Assembly (NCBI GenBank): GCA_050250665.1
Contig: JBFWOF010000030.1
Coordinates: forward strand, 12,067-76,066
Origin: JADKFD01 sp050250665
Lineage (GTDB): Bacteria; Pseudomonadota; Gammaproteobacteria; Xanthomonadales; SZUA-5
Length of the DNA stretch: 64,000 nt
Direction of reading: 5' to 3'
Part shown: piece by piece, positions 36,751-44,978 of the stretch
How positions within the stretch are numbered: position 1 is the stretch's first letter
How the letters are laid out: every line of letters starts with the position of its first letter
Position numbers and translations under genes: made by a program
Notes under the pieces: generated by a model
Seen by the model: the letters and a program-made list of their open reading frames with translations, nothing else
The model's database searches: none
What the model was told of the DNA's origin: nothing

Positions 36751-39054
36751 ATGGCGATGACTGTGGCCATGATGGGCTGGCGCGACCGATTTCAAAGGGC
36801 AATTCGCGAGAGCGCCTTTGTGCTCCTGGTGCCGCTGGCTGCCTATCTGCTGGTTTCCCTGAGCAGTTTCGACATCAACGACGCGGCCTGGTCGCATGCG
36901 GGTTCCAGCCTCGAAGTCCACAACTGGGGTGGGCGTGCCGGCGCCTGGCTAGCCGATGTGCTGCTGTACCTGATCGGGCGCATGGCTTTTCTGCTGCCAC
37001 TGGTGCTGCTCTGGTATGCATGGCGCTTCCTGCGAGATCCGGTGGACGGACCGGGCGCCGCCAATCCGCTGGTGCCGCTGACCCGCATTGCCGGGCTGGT
37101 GGTGGCGCTGATCGGTGGCACCATCCTTTGTCACGCCCAGATGCGGGCCGATGGCCTGCCCGGCGGCGCTGGCGGTGTGCTCGGCAGTTTCGCCGGCGAT
37201 TTCCTCGTGCGCAGCCTGGGTCGCGGTAGCACCACGGTGTTCTCGATGGTGCTGTTCCTGATCGGATCCACCTTTGCCACCGGCGTGTCCTGGTTCCGGG
37301 CCATGGATCGGGTAGGGGCATTCACCATCGCTCTGGCCGCGCGCATCGGTGTCTGGCGTCAGCAGTTCGCCGACTGGCGGGTCGGTCGCAAGGCCCGCGC
37401 CGAGCGCGAAGTCGTTCGCGAGGAAGAGAAGGTCAAGCGCAAGAAGCGCGAGCCGGTGAAGATCGAAACCATCGCTCCGGTGATGGAAAAGAGCGAGCGC
37501 GCCGAGCGCGAGCTGCAGATGCCGCTGTTCGAGAACATTCCCTCCGGCGATTTGCCGCCGCTGGCGCTGCTGGACGAAGCCCGCCAGACCGGCAAGGGCT
37601 ACTCGCCCGAGGCACTTGAAGCATTGTCGCGGCAGGTGGAACTCAAGCTCAAGGATTTCCGCATTGAGGCCCGCGTGGTCGGCGTCTATCCGGGGCCGGT
37701 GATCACCCGTTTCGAGCTGGAACCGGCGCCGGGTATCCGGGGCAGCCAGATTTCCTCGCTGGACAAGGACATCGCCCGCGGGCTGTCGGTCGTCAGCGTG
37801 CGCGTGGTCGACGTGATTCCGGGCAAGTCGGTGGTCGGGCTGGAGATTCCCAACCAGCACCGCGAAATGGTGTTCCTGTCGGAAATCCTGCGCTCACGCG
37901 AGTACGACAAGGCCAGCAGCTTCCTGACGCTGGCGCTGGGCAAGGACATCGGCGGCCGGCCCACCGTGGTGGATGTCGCCAAGATGCCGCATCTGCTGGT
38001 GGCTGGTACCACCGGCTCGGGCAAGTCGGTGGCGATCAACGCCATGATCCTGTCGCTGCTGTACAAGGCCAGCGCCAAGGACGTGCGCATGATCATGATC
38101 GACCCGAAGATGCTGGAACTCTCGGTATACGAGGGCATCCCGCATCTGCTGGCGCCGGTCGTGACCGACATGAAGGAAGCTTCCAATGCGCTGCGCTGGT
38201 GCGTGGCCGAGATGGAGCGCCGCTACAAGCTGATGGCTGCGGTCGGTGTACGTAATCTGGCTGGCTACAACCGCAAGGTGCGGGAAGCCAAGGACAGCGG
38301 ACAGCCGATCCTCGACCCACTGTTCAATGTGGCCAAGGCGGCACCGGGCGAGCATCCGAACCCGCTCGACACCATGCCGCATATCGTCGTCATCATCGAC
38401 GAATTCGCCGACATGATGATGGTGGCCAGGAAGAACGTCGAGGAACTGATCGCCCGTCTGGCCCAGAAAGCGCGCGCATCCGGCATCCATCTGATCCTGG
38501 CCACGCAGCGGCCCTCGGTGGACGTCATCACCGGCCTGATCAAGGCCAATATTCCCACCCGCGTGGCCTTCCAGGTGTCGAGCAAGATCGACTCGCGCAC
38601 CATTCTCGACCAGTCCGGCGCGGAAACCCTGCTCGGACATGGCGACATGCTCTATCTGCCGCCGGGCACCGCCGCCACCGAACGCGTGCACGGTGCTTTC
38701 GTGTCCGACGAGGAAGTGCACCGCGTGGTCAAGTATCTGCGCGAGAACCACGGCACCGCCGAGTATCTGGAAGGCATTCTGGAAGACACCCAGGAGCTGG
38801 GCGATGGTCGTGTGGTCGGCGAGACCGGTTTGCCGGAAGAAGCCAACGGCGAGGCCGACGATCTCTACGACATGGCCGTGCGCATCGTCACCGAAACCCG
38901 CCGCGCCTCCATTTCCGGCGTGCAGCGACGCCTGAAGATCGGCTACAACCGTGCCGCACGACTGATTGAAGTGATGGAAGCCGCCGGCATCGTCAGCGCG
39001 CCCGAGCACAACGGCAATCGCACCGTGCTGGCACCGCCACCGCCCAAGGATTGA
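36751..39054 (+). CDS. ftsK: DNA translocase FtsK
   Basis: This septal DNA pump of 767 residues coordinates chromosome dimer resolution with division. The N-terminal part has about four membrane helices (FVLLVPLAAYLLVSLSSF to VFSMVLFLIGSTF). A short charged linker follows (EEKVKRKKREPVKIE) with no long Pro/Gln region. The motor has Walker A GTTGSGKSVA and Walker B VVIIDEFADMMM. A gamma winged-helix ends the protein (GVQRRLKIGYNRAARLIEVM) and would read KOPS. It is shorter than E. coli FtsK because of the short linker. Downstream come an ACT protein, the ClpS-like fusion protein and lolA. Confidence 0.97.
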   Translation: MAMTVAMMGWRDRFQRAIRESAFVLLVPLAAYLLVSLSSFDINDAAWSHAGSSLEVHNWGGRAGAWLADVLLYLIGRMAFLLPLVLLWYAWRFLRDPVDGPGAANPLVPLTRIAGLVVALIGGTILCHAQMRADGLPGGAGGVLGSFAGDFLVRSLGRGSTTVFSMVLFLIGSTFATGVSWFRAMDRVGAFTIALAARIGVWRQQFADWRVGRKARAEREVVREEEKVKRKKREPVKIETIAPVMEKSERAERELQMPLFENIPSGDLPPLALLDEARQTGKGYSPEALEALSRQVELKLKDFRIEARVVGVYPGPVITRFELEPAPGIRGSQISSLDKDIARGLSVVSVRVVDVIPGKSVVGLEIPNQHREMVFLSEILRSREYDKASSFLTLALGKDIGGRPTVVDVAKMPHLLVAGTTGSGKSVAINAMILSLLYKASAKDVRMIMIDPKMLELSVYEGIPHLLAPVVTDMKEASNALRWCVAEMERRYKLMAAVGVRNLAGYNRKVREAKDSGQPILDPLFNVAKAAPGEHPNPLDTMPHIVVIIDEFADMMMVARKNVEELIARLAQKARASGIHLILATQRPSVDVITGLIKANIPTRVAFQVSSKIDSRTILDQSGAETLLGHGDMLYLPPGTAATERVHGAFVSDEEVHRVVKYLRENHGTAEYLEGILEDTQELGDGRVVGETGLPEEANGEADDLYDMAVRIVTETRRASISGVQRRLKIGYNRAARLIEVMEAAGIVSAPEHNGNRTVLAPPPPKD

Positions 39055-39059
39055 CGCCC

Positions 39060-39470
39060 GTGAGCGGCGGGATCTCGGATCTCGGCGTGTTGCTGCGATC
39101 AATGCAAGCCGTGCTCAACGAGGGTTGCTACGTCTACTGTCAGGTCGACGATCCCGGCACGGTACCGCTGCGGCAGATCATCGCCCTGGTCCGAGAGCCC
39201 GAAGGCGTCACCCTGATCCTGAGCGAAGCCGACGCCCTCGAACTTGGATTGCCGATCCAGTTCCGGGCCGCCTGGATCACCCTGCAAGTGCATTCCGATC
39301 TGACCGCCGTCGGTCTGACCGCCGCCTTTTCAACCGCGCTCGGCGATGCCGGCATCAGCTGCAATGTCATCGCCGGCACCCTGCACGACCACATCTTCGT
39401 GCCGTTCGAGCAGGGGCAGCAGGCGCTGAGGGTGTTGAGCGAGCTGCAGCAATCTGTCCGGATGCGCTGA
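39060..39470 (+). CDS. ACT-domain protein, two tandem ACT units
   Basis: This protein of 136 residues resembles the ACT_3/ACT_7 (CASTOR-like) proteins: first unit from YVYCQVDDPGTVP to ESEAD-like LSEADAL, second from AAWITLQVHSDLTAVGLTAA to DHIFVPFEQGQQALRVL. ACT folds bind amino acids and regulate enzymes or transcription, but small stand-alone members mostly lack a known role. The GTG at 39060, 5 bp after the ftsK stop with AAGGA upstream, implies co-transcription with ftsK. A TTG at 39051 would overlap ftsK. Confidence 0.78.
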   Translation: MSGGISDLGVLLRSMQAVLNEGCYVYCQVDDPGTVPLRQIIALVREPEGVTLILSEADALELGLPIQFRAAWITLQVHSDLTAVGLTAAFSTALGDAGISCNVIAGTLHDHIFVPFEQGQQALRVLSELQQSVRMR

Positions 39471-39508
39471 TTTCCAGCTAGCCTGAAGCATTCGTCAACG
39501 AGCGTGCC

Positions 39509-41137
39509 ATGGCCAGTCCAACCGATAATGATCAGACCCTGTTGGAGGAGCTTCGCGCAGAAACTCAGGATCGCGTGACACTCATGCTCTCTCGGCTGCT
39601 GGAGCGAACTGAGATCGTCGAACTGATCGGGCCCATGCCCTCAGCGTTGCTGGCGGAATTGAAGAACCCGGATCTGCTGTCCCCGGGCGTTGAGGCCGTG
39701 GTGATGAATCTGCTGAACAGCCGCCCCGGCGCCGAGGCCAATGATGCTCGCTTCTTGCTGACGGTGATCTTTCGTGGGGCGCCTGAAGTGCTGACCCGCG
39801 CATTCGCAAGGCATGAGGTGTCAGCGCCGAATCTTGTCGATCTGATCACGCATGGTTCGCCACGACCCGCACCGCCGGACCCTGCCTCATTCGGCGATGG
39901 GGAAGTGCTGCTCGAAGCCTTGAACGACAACTACACGCCGGCAGACGCCGTGGTTCGATTGCTCATGTCGGCATGCGGCCTCGAGCTATATGACGCGATT
40001 CAACTGACGCAAACGATCCACGAGAAGGGTGGGGCACCCATCATGCGCTTGTCCGGATCGGATGCACTTGAACGCCTGGAAGCGCTCGACGGAGGGTGTC
40101 GTTCCCGGCTGCTTGGATTGCGCTTTCGAATTGAGACTGATCCGGAGGTCGTTGCGGCCTTCATGCTGCCCACGGCCGCCCGCGAGCTACGGGCGAGGAC
40201 AAACTACCTCCCGGTGCTCCTGGTGATTGTGGTTGTGGGCTTCTTGTTGTTGTTTTCGGGGATGTTCCGGGGTCCCGATCAGAACGACGTTCCCGCGACC
40301 AATTTTGTCGTGCCGGAGCTGACACCCGAACAAGCAGAGAGAGTAAAGGCGGCCTTCGCCCCATTTGATGCGGCGCTGCAAGCCACGCTTCGAAGATACG
40401 CTCGGATTGAATTGGCACTGACATCCGACGACGAATTCTGGTCCAGCAAGATCGGCGGCAGGCCCTACTTGCCCAAGGGTGCGCAGCTTCCCCTCGATCC
40501 GGATCACCCGGGGCGGCCGATGGCCCTCCTGGCACAGATCGATTTCGCGGAATTGCCAGCGATGGACGGCTATCCGCGCGCAGGCCTGTTGCAGTTTTTC
40601 GTCGCCGAGGATCCAAAACTGCGGCACTTTGGCGAATTTCGCGGAGATCGTGTGGCGCAGCAGAGTCGGCAGACTTATTTTCGGGTCGTGTTCTGGCCAG
40701 AGCAATCCTCTGATCTGGAGCAACTGCCTGCCCAGCTGCCGGCGCCGATGTCACTGATGTCCGGTTTGGTCCTGCGTATGCGGTTCTCGGCGGCGGAAGA
40801 ATCCATCACGCCCGCGGATTCCAGCTTTCCACAGCGGGTCGGCGTCGATCCCTTCGAGCTGGCTGAGCGCCTCGCCAAGGAGCTCAGGGTTTCGGAGTAC
40901 GCCGTGGCCGAGGCAATGCCCTTGGCTGCCGGGTATGGACACAAGGTCGGGGGTTGGCCGGATTTTGCCCAGGACGATCCACGTGGGCCGGATTCAAATC
41001 TGCAACTGCTGCTGCAACTGGATTCGGACGAGTATCTGATGTGGGGAGACGCCGGGGTTGCCAACTTCTTCATTCCGGCAGAGGACCTTGCTCGCGGAGA
41101 CTTTTCACGGGTGATGTTCAACTGGGACAGTCATTGA
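39509..41137 (+). CDS. Single-pass membrane protein: ClpS-like domain fused to YwqG/DUF1963 domain
   Basis: This 542-residue protein begins with a helical region of unknown kind (1-125). A ClpS-like domain follows at about 130-210: LNDNYTP (N139, D140, T143) and IHEKG (H171) align with the ClpS core LNDDYTP and VHYQG. The N-degron pocket residues N34, D35 and H66 of E. coli ClpS are thus kept, while Met40 is replaced by A145. One membrane helix lies at 233-253. The C-terminus, about 300-542, matches YwqG/DUF1963 (SKIGGRPYLPKG, GLLQFFVAED, HKVGGWPDFAQ, YLMWGDAGVANFFI). The function of the combination is unknown; recruitment of substrates with free N-termini is one inference. It is co-directional with ftsK and lolA. 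Confidence 0.75.
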   Translation: MASPTDNDQTLLEELRAETQDRVTLMLSRLLERTEIVELIGPMPSALLAELKNPDLLSPGVEAVVMNLLNSRPGAEANDARFLLTVIFRGAPEVLTRAFARHEVSAPNLVDLITHGSPRPAPPDPASFGDGEVLLEALNDNYTPADAVVRLLMSACGLELYDAIQLTQTIHEKGGAPIMRLSGSDALERLEALDGGCRSRLLGLRFRIETDPEVVAAFMLPTAARELRARTNYLPVLLVIVVVGFLLLFSGMFRGPDQNDVPATNFVVPELTPEQAERVKAAFAPFDAALQATLRRYARIELALTSDDEFWSSKIGGRPYLPKGAQLPLDPDHPGRPMALLAQIDFAELPAMDGYPRAGLLQFFVAEDPKLRHFGEFRGDRVAQQSRQTYFRVVFWPEQSSDLEQLPAQLPAPMSLMSGLVLRMRFSAAEESITPADSSFPQRVGVDPFELAERLAKELRVSEYAVAEAMPLAAGYGHKVGGWPDFAQDDPRGPDSNLQLLLQLDSDEYLMWGDAGVANFFIPAEDLARGDFSRVMFNWDSH

Positions 41138-41243
41138 GCTGCCAAGGCTGGCTCCGCGACCTTCGTGCGGATTCCCCCCCGACAGCCTACGTTGGGCTGC
41201 CATGGGTTAGCTTTGCTGCAGCTATTTCGATGGACTGGAACTG

Positions 41244-41903
41244 ATGCGCTATCTGATTTCGCTGGCCGTGCTGTGCAGTCTGGCTCTTCCTTCGTGGGCG
41301 GCGACGCCAGGGCCTGCTCGCGCCGAGCTCGATCGCTTTGGCGAGAACATCAACAATCTGACGGCGCGCTTCGTGCAGCAGGTTTATGACGACAGCGACA
41401 ATGCTCTGGATTCGGCTTCGGGCACGCTGGCCCTGGCGCGACCGAACCGCTTTCGCTGGGATTATCTGAAGCCGGAAGAGCAGCGCATCATTGCCGATGG
41501 CGACAACATCTGGATCTACGATGTCGAGCTGGAGCAGGTCAGTGTGCGCCCGCAGTCCTTCGACGAGCAGCAGAGTCCGCTGGCGGTGCTGCTGGATCTG
41601 CCCTCACTGGATCTGCAGTTCGACACCGAAGAACGCCCGGCGGTGGCCGATACCCAGTGGCTGCGGCTCACGCCCAAATCCAAGGACGCTGAATTTGCCT
41701 ACGTCGACCTGGGTCTGCGCCAGAACGAGCTGGTACGGATGGTGATGGTGGATATCGTCGGTCAGCGCACCGAGATCGTGTTTGCCGACTGGAAGCGCAA
41801 CAGCACCTTGCCGCCGGCAACCTTCGTCTTCGACCCGCCGCCGGGCGTGGATGTGGTCGGTGACATCAAGCCGGGCGCACAGGTGCGGCCGATTGGGGAT
41901 TGA
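41244..41903 (+). CDS. lolA: Outer-membrane lipoprotein carrier protein LolA
   Basis: This periplasmic chaperone of 219 residues ferries lipoproteins from LolCDE to LolB. A Sec signal ends at LALPSWAA. The mature part has the family start (LDRFGENINNLTARFVQQVY), then GTLALARPNRFRWDYLKPEEQRIIADG and a C-terminal VFADWKRNSTLPPATFVFDPP. In related genomes lolA follows ftsK directly; here two further genes lie between, the ACT protein and the ClpS-like fusion. The stop is followed by the tandem repeat array at 42002-42602. Confidence 0.95.
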   Translation: MRYLISLAVLCSLALPSWAATPGPARAELDRFGENINNLTARFVQQVYDDSDNALDSASGTLALARPNRFRWDYLKPEEQRIIADGDNIWIYDVELEQVSVRPQSFDEQQSPLAVLLDLPSLDLQFDTEERPAVADTQWLRLTPKSKDAEFAYVDLGLRQNELVRMVMVDIVGQRTEIVFADWKRNSTLPPATFVFDPPPGVDVVGDIKPGAQVRPIGD

Positions 41904-42001
41904 TCAGGCCGCGCGACCCGGGAGTGCCGCGCCTGGCTCTTGTGGGTCCAGACTTGTCTGGACGCTTTCGCAGCAAGGCGCCAGGAGCTGAGGCAGCTGT
42001 C

Positions 42002-42602
42002 GTAGGTCACGTTGCCCCGCAGGGGCTACGTGACGAGGTGAAGCAGCGGAGTTGCCGTGGCAGCGCGATGGCCAGTTCCAGCATCGGCGCTACGCCGCGT
42101 CACGTAGCGCCGTGGGCGCTACGTGACCTACCAATGCACCGTGACCCGAGGCTGTTGTAGGTCACGTTGCCCCGCAGGGGCTACGTGACGAGGTGAAGCA
42201 GCGGAGTTGCCGTGGCAGTGCGATGGCCGAATCCGAAATCGGCGCTACGCCGCGTCACGTAGCGCCGTTGGCGCAACGTGACCTACCAATGCACCGTGTA
42301 CCGACGCTGTCGTAGGTCACGTTGCCCCGCAGGGGCTACGTGACGAAATGAAGCAGCGGAGTTGCCCTGCAGGGCGACGGCCAGTTCCAGCAACGGCGCT
42401 ACGCCGCGTCACGTAGCGCCGTTGGCGCAACATGACCTACCGATGCACTGTGACCCGAGGCTGTTGTAGGTCACGTTGCCCCGCAGGGGCTACGTGACGA
42501 AGTGAAGCAGCGGAGTTGCCGTGGCAGTGCGATGGCCGAATCCGAAATCGGCGCTACGCCGCGTCACGTAGCGCCGATGGCGCAACGTGACCTACGAACC
42601 GG
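42002..42602. repeat. Four tandem 155-bp units of CACGTAG hairpins
   Basis: Units start at 42002, 42157, 42312 and 42466 (period 155/155/154). Each unit opens with GTAGGTCACGTTGCCCCGCA (hairpin with GGGGCTACGTGAC), has a variable middle with a CGGAGTTGCC block, and closes with a mirrored hairpin GTCACGTAGCGCC ... GGCGCAACGTGACCTAC. Units 2 and 4 are almost identical, as are parts of 1 and 3, suggesting duplication of a two-unit block. The array sits between convergent lolA and the acylase gene. The region 41904-42001 in front holds only a GTCCAGACTTGTCTGGAC palindrome (41947-41964). Confidence 0.9.
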
Positions 42603-44978
42603 TCAAGGAGCGCGATCTGCCCGCGGCACCAGCGTCAACGTGTGTTCTGCCGTTCCTGGCAAGAACGGGGTCGGCTTGCCTGCGGCCCAGTCGGCGTGGC
42701 CGGCGCCGTAGTAGGGTGACAGCGGGTGGCCGCTCTGGCCGCCGGGCATGTGCAGGTAGCCGCGGTACTCATGGCCGGGCGCGACGACCATGCGCTCGCT
42801 GGCGCCGAAGCGCGGGCCCTGCACGCGCGGCATGTACTGATCGCCGTCGAGTGGCTGTGCTGGCATGTCGAGCAAGTTGCCGATCAGCGGCAGCGCGGAG
42901 CTTAGTGGGTGGCGGATGGCGGTGGTGTTGAGCTGTCCCCAGGTGGCCTGATCGAGTGGCGTCTTGCTCGCATCGAGCCGGTCCAGGGTGTCGCCGGCAG
43001 CCGCCAGCAACCAATCATCCCAGCTGGCGAAGTTCTTCGGCAACAGGTGCGGCGGACGCTCTTGAACGGTCTTCCAGACCACGCCTTCGATCTGCGGCAG
43101 GGAGGGCCACGTCCAGCCCGGGTATTTCGCCAGCAGCGGTGCTTCGAACAACTGCAGGAAGCGTCGATGCACGCGCAACCTGAAATCCCGGACCAGCCGG
43201 TAGGCCTTGCTGTCGGCGCTGGCGCGCCCGTTCCAGTCGGCCAGAGCCTCGCGCAGCGCGATCAGGCGCGGTTCGCCGGTCGGTTCCAGCGTCTTGATCA
43301 GCAGTTCCTGCCAGCGGGTCAGAAACACGGCCTGATCATCGAGCTGAATCTTCAACAGATCGGCCTCCGACAGCGTGCGTCTGGCCATCAGGTCGTCGCG
43401 GATTTGTCGCGCCCGGGCGCCGATGGTGTAGCCGCCATCGCCAATCATGGCCATCGGGTCGCCGTCGACGACCCGCGCATTGGCGGTCCACAGCCGGCCG
43501 GAGTCCGGACTCACCACGGCGGGAATCTCGGCGCTGTCATACCAGCCCTGCCAGCGATTCCCGGGCACGCTCGGGTCCAGCGGAAACTGCGGATTGGCGC
43601 CCGCGCCGCGTTTGGGAATACGGCCCATGATGGTCCAGGCGATGCGGCCGTCGCTGCTGGCAATCAGCGCATTCTGGGCCGGAATGCCGGCGCGATGGGC
43701 CACTTCCAGGGCCTGCTCCAGGGTTTGGGCGCCTTCCATGTCGGCCAGACTGGCGTTGACGGCTTCGGCATGGTGCGCGGTCCACGACAGTGCCAGCGGT
43801 TTGCCATCGGGGGACTCGGCAACGATCGGCCCCAGACTGGATTCGCGCACGGTCAGTTGTTCATCGGCGGCGCCGCGCACGTGGATGGTTTCAACCACCG
43901 TTTGCAGGCTCTCCCAGCCGTCAACGCCGGCGTACCGGCTCGGGTCTTGCGGATCCAGCTTGAGTTCGAAGAAATCCAGCCAGTCGCCATAGCTGTTGGT
44001 GAAGCCCCAGGCCACGTGGCGATTGCTGCCAACCACGACAAAGGGCGTGCCGGGGAGGCTCAGTCCGGTGATGACACGCTGCTCGCCCTGGGCATCGGGG
44101 TAGCGCAGTTCGACCCGGAACCATATATTGGGAACGCGCAGTCCCAGATGCATGTCGTTCGCAAGAATGGCTCCGCCGTGAGGCGACAGGCTGCCGGCCG
44201 CTGCGAAATTGTTGCTGCCGATGCCTTCACTGCTGGGCGGTGCATCCACAGGCGGGGCGGCGATTTCGGTATTGCGCAGATCCAGTTCCTGCATGGCCGG
44301 GAACGGCGGATCCGGCAGTGCCGCGCCTTGCAGAGGGGCGTCCCACTCGGTGCCGGCAGCGGTCAGGAAAGCGAAGGTGGCGGTCGGCAGTGCCGCGCGC
44401 ATCTGCGTCAGCTTCAATTCCCGGGTGTTCATCGAATTCTGCAGGTCAAAGTACATGGCCAGCGGCGCCAGCAGGGAATCCTCTTCGGTCCATGGCTTCG
44501 GCGCCTGGCCCAGCAACAGATAGGGGAAGGGGCGCGCCGCCAGCGCCTCCATGCCGGCATTCACGCCCGCACCGTAGGCCTGCAGCTGCTGCCGCTGAGT
44601 CATCGGCAAAGCCTGCAGAAAGCCCTCCGCGCGATGGCGGAAACGATGCAGACGCGCACTTCGGTCCACCGCCAGCGTTGCCGCGCCGATCAGTTCCGAG
44701 AGTTCGCCGGCGGCGCGCCGGCGCAGCAGATCCATCTCGAAGAAGCGTTCCTGGCCGTGCACATAGCCCAGCGCAAAAGCGACATCGAGGCGATTGCGCC
44801 CGCGTACGGTGACCGTGCCGAGTGAGTCGCGCTCGATATCGACCGCTGCGCTGATGCCCGAAACCGCTGCGGCACCCTCCAGCTGCGGCAAGCTGGCGCG
44901 CAGCACCAGCCAGCCGCTGACCAGCGCCAGCACCAGCAGCGCGGGTACAAAGACCAGAGTACGCCGCAGCCAGTGCAT
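42603..44978 (-). CDS. Penicillin acylase family (Ntn-hydrolase) protein
   Basis: This 791-residue precursor of the S45 class cleaves itself into alpha and beta chains; the beta chain would start at the Ser of GSNNFAAAG, whose free amino group is the catalytic base. The N-terminal helix (FVPALLVLALVSGWLVLRA) may anchor or export it. The block ANDMHLGLRVPNIWF, binding the acyl chain region, is present. Substrates in the family are penicillins, acyl-homoserine lactones, cyclic lipopeptides or other amides; which one applies is unknown. It overlaps the upstream prolyl oligopeptidase gene (TGATG), so the two are one operon. Confidence 0.9.
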   Translation of the reverse strand: MHWLRRTLVFVPALLVLALVSGWLVLRASLPQLEGAAAVSGISAAVDIERDSLGTVTVRGRNRLDVAFALGYVHGQERFFEMDLLRRRAAGELSELIGAATLAVDRSARLHRFRHRAEGFLQALPMTQRQQLQAYGAGVNAGMEALAARPFPYLLLGQAPKPWTEEDSLLAPLAMYFDLQNSMNTRELKLTQMRAALPTATFAFLTAAGTEWDAPLQGAALPDPPFPAMQELDLRNTEIAAPPVDAPPSSEGIGSNNFAAAGSLSPHGGAILANDMHLGLRVPNIWFRVELRYPDAQGEQRVITGLSLPGTPFVVVGSNRHVAWGFTNSYGDWLDFFELKLDPQDPSRYAGVDGWESLQTVVETIHVRGAADEQLTVRESSLGPIVAESPDGKPLALSWTAHHAEAVNASLADMEGAQTLEQALEVAHRAGIPAQNALIASSDGRIAWTIMGRIPKRGAGANPQFPLDPSVPGNRWQGWYDSAEIPAVVSPDSGRLWTANARVVDGDPMAMIGDGGYTIGARARQIRDDLMARRTLSEADLLKIQLDDQAVFLTRWQELLIKTLEPTGEPRLIALREALADWNGRASADSKAYRLVRDFRLRVHRRFLQLFEAPLLAKYPGWTWPSLPQIEGVVWKTVQERPPHLLPKNFASWDDWLLAAAGDTLDRLDASKTPLDQATWGQLNTTAIRHPLSSALPLIGNLLDMPAQPLDGDQYMPRVQGPRFGASERMVVAPGHEYRGYLHMPGGQSGHPLSPYYGAGHADWAAGKPTPFLPGTAEHTLTLVPRADRAP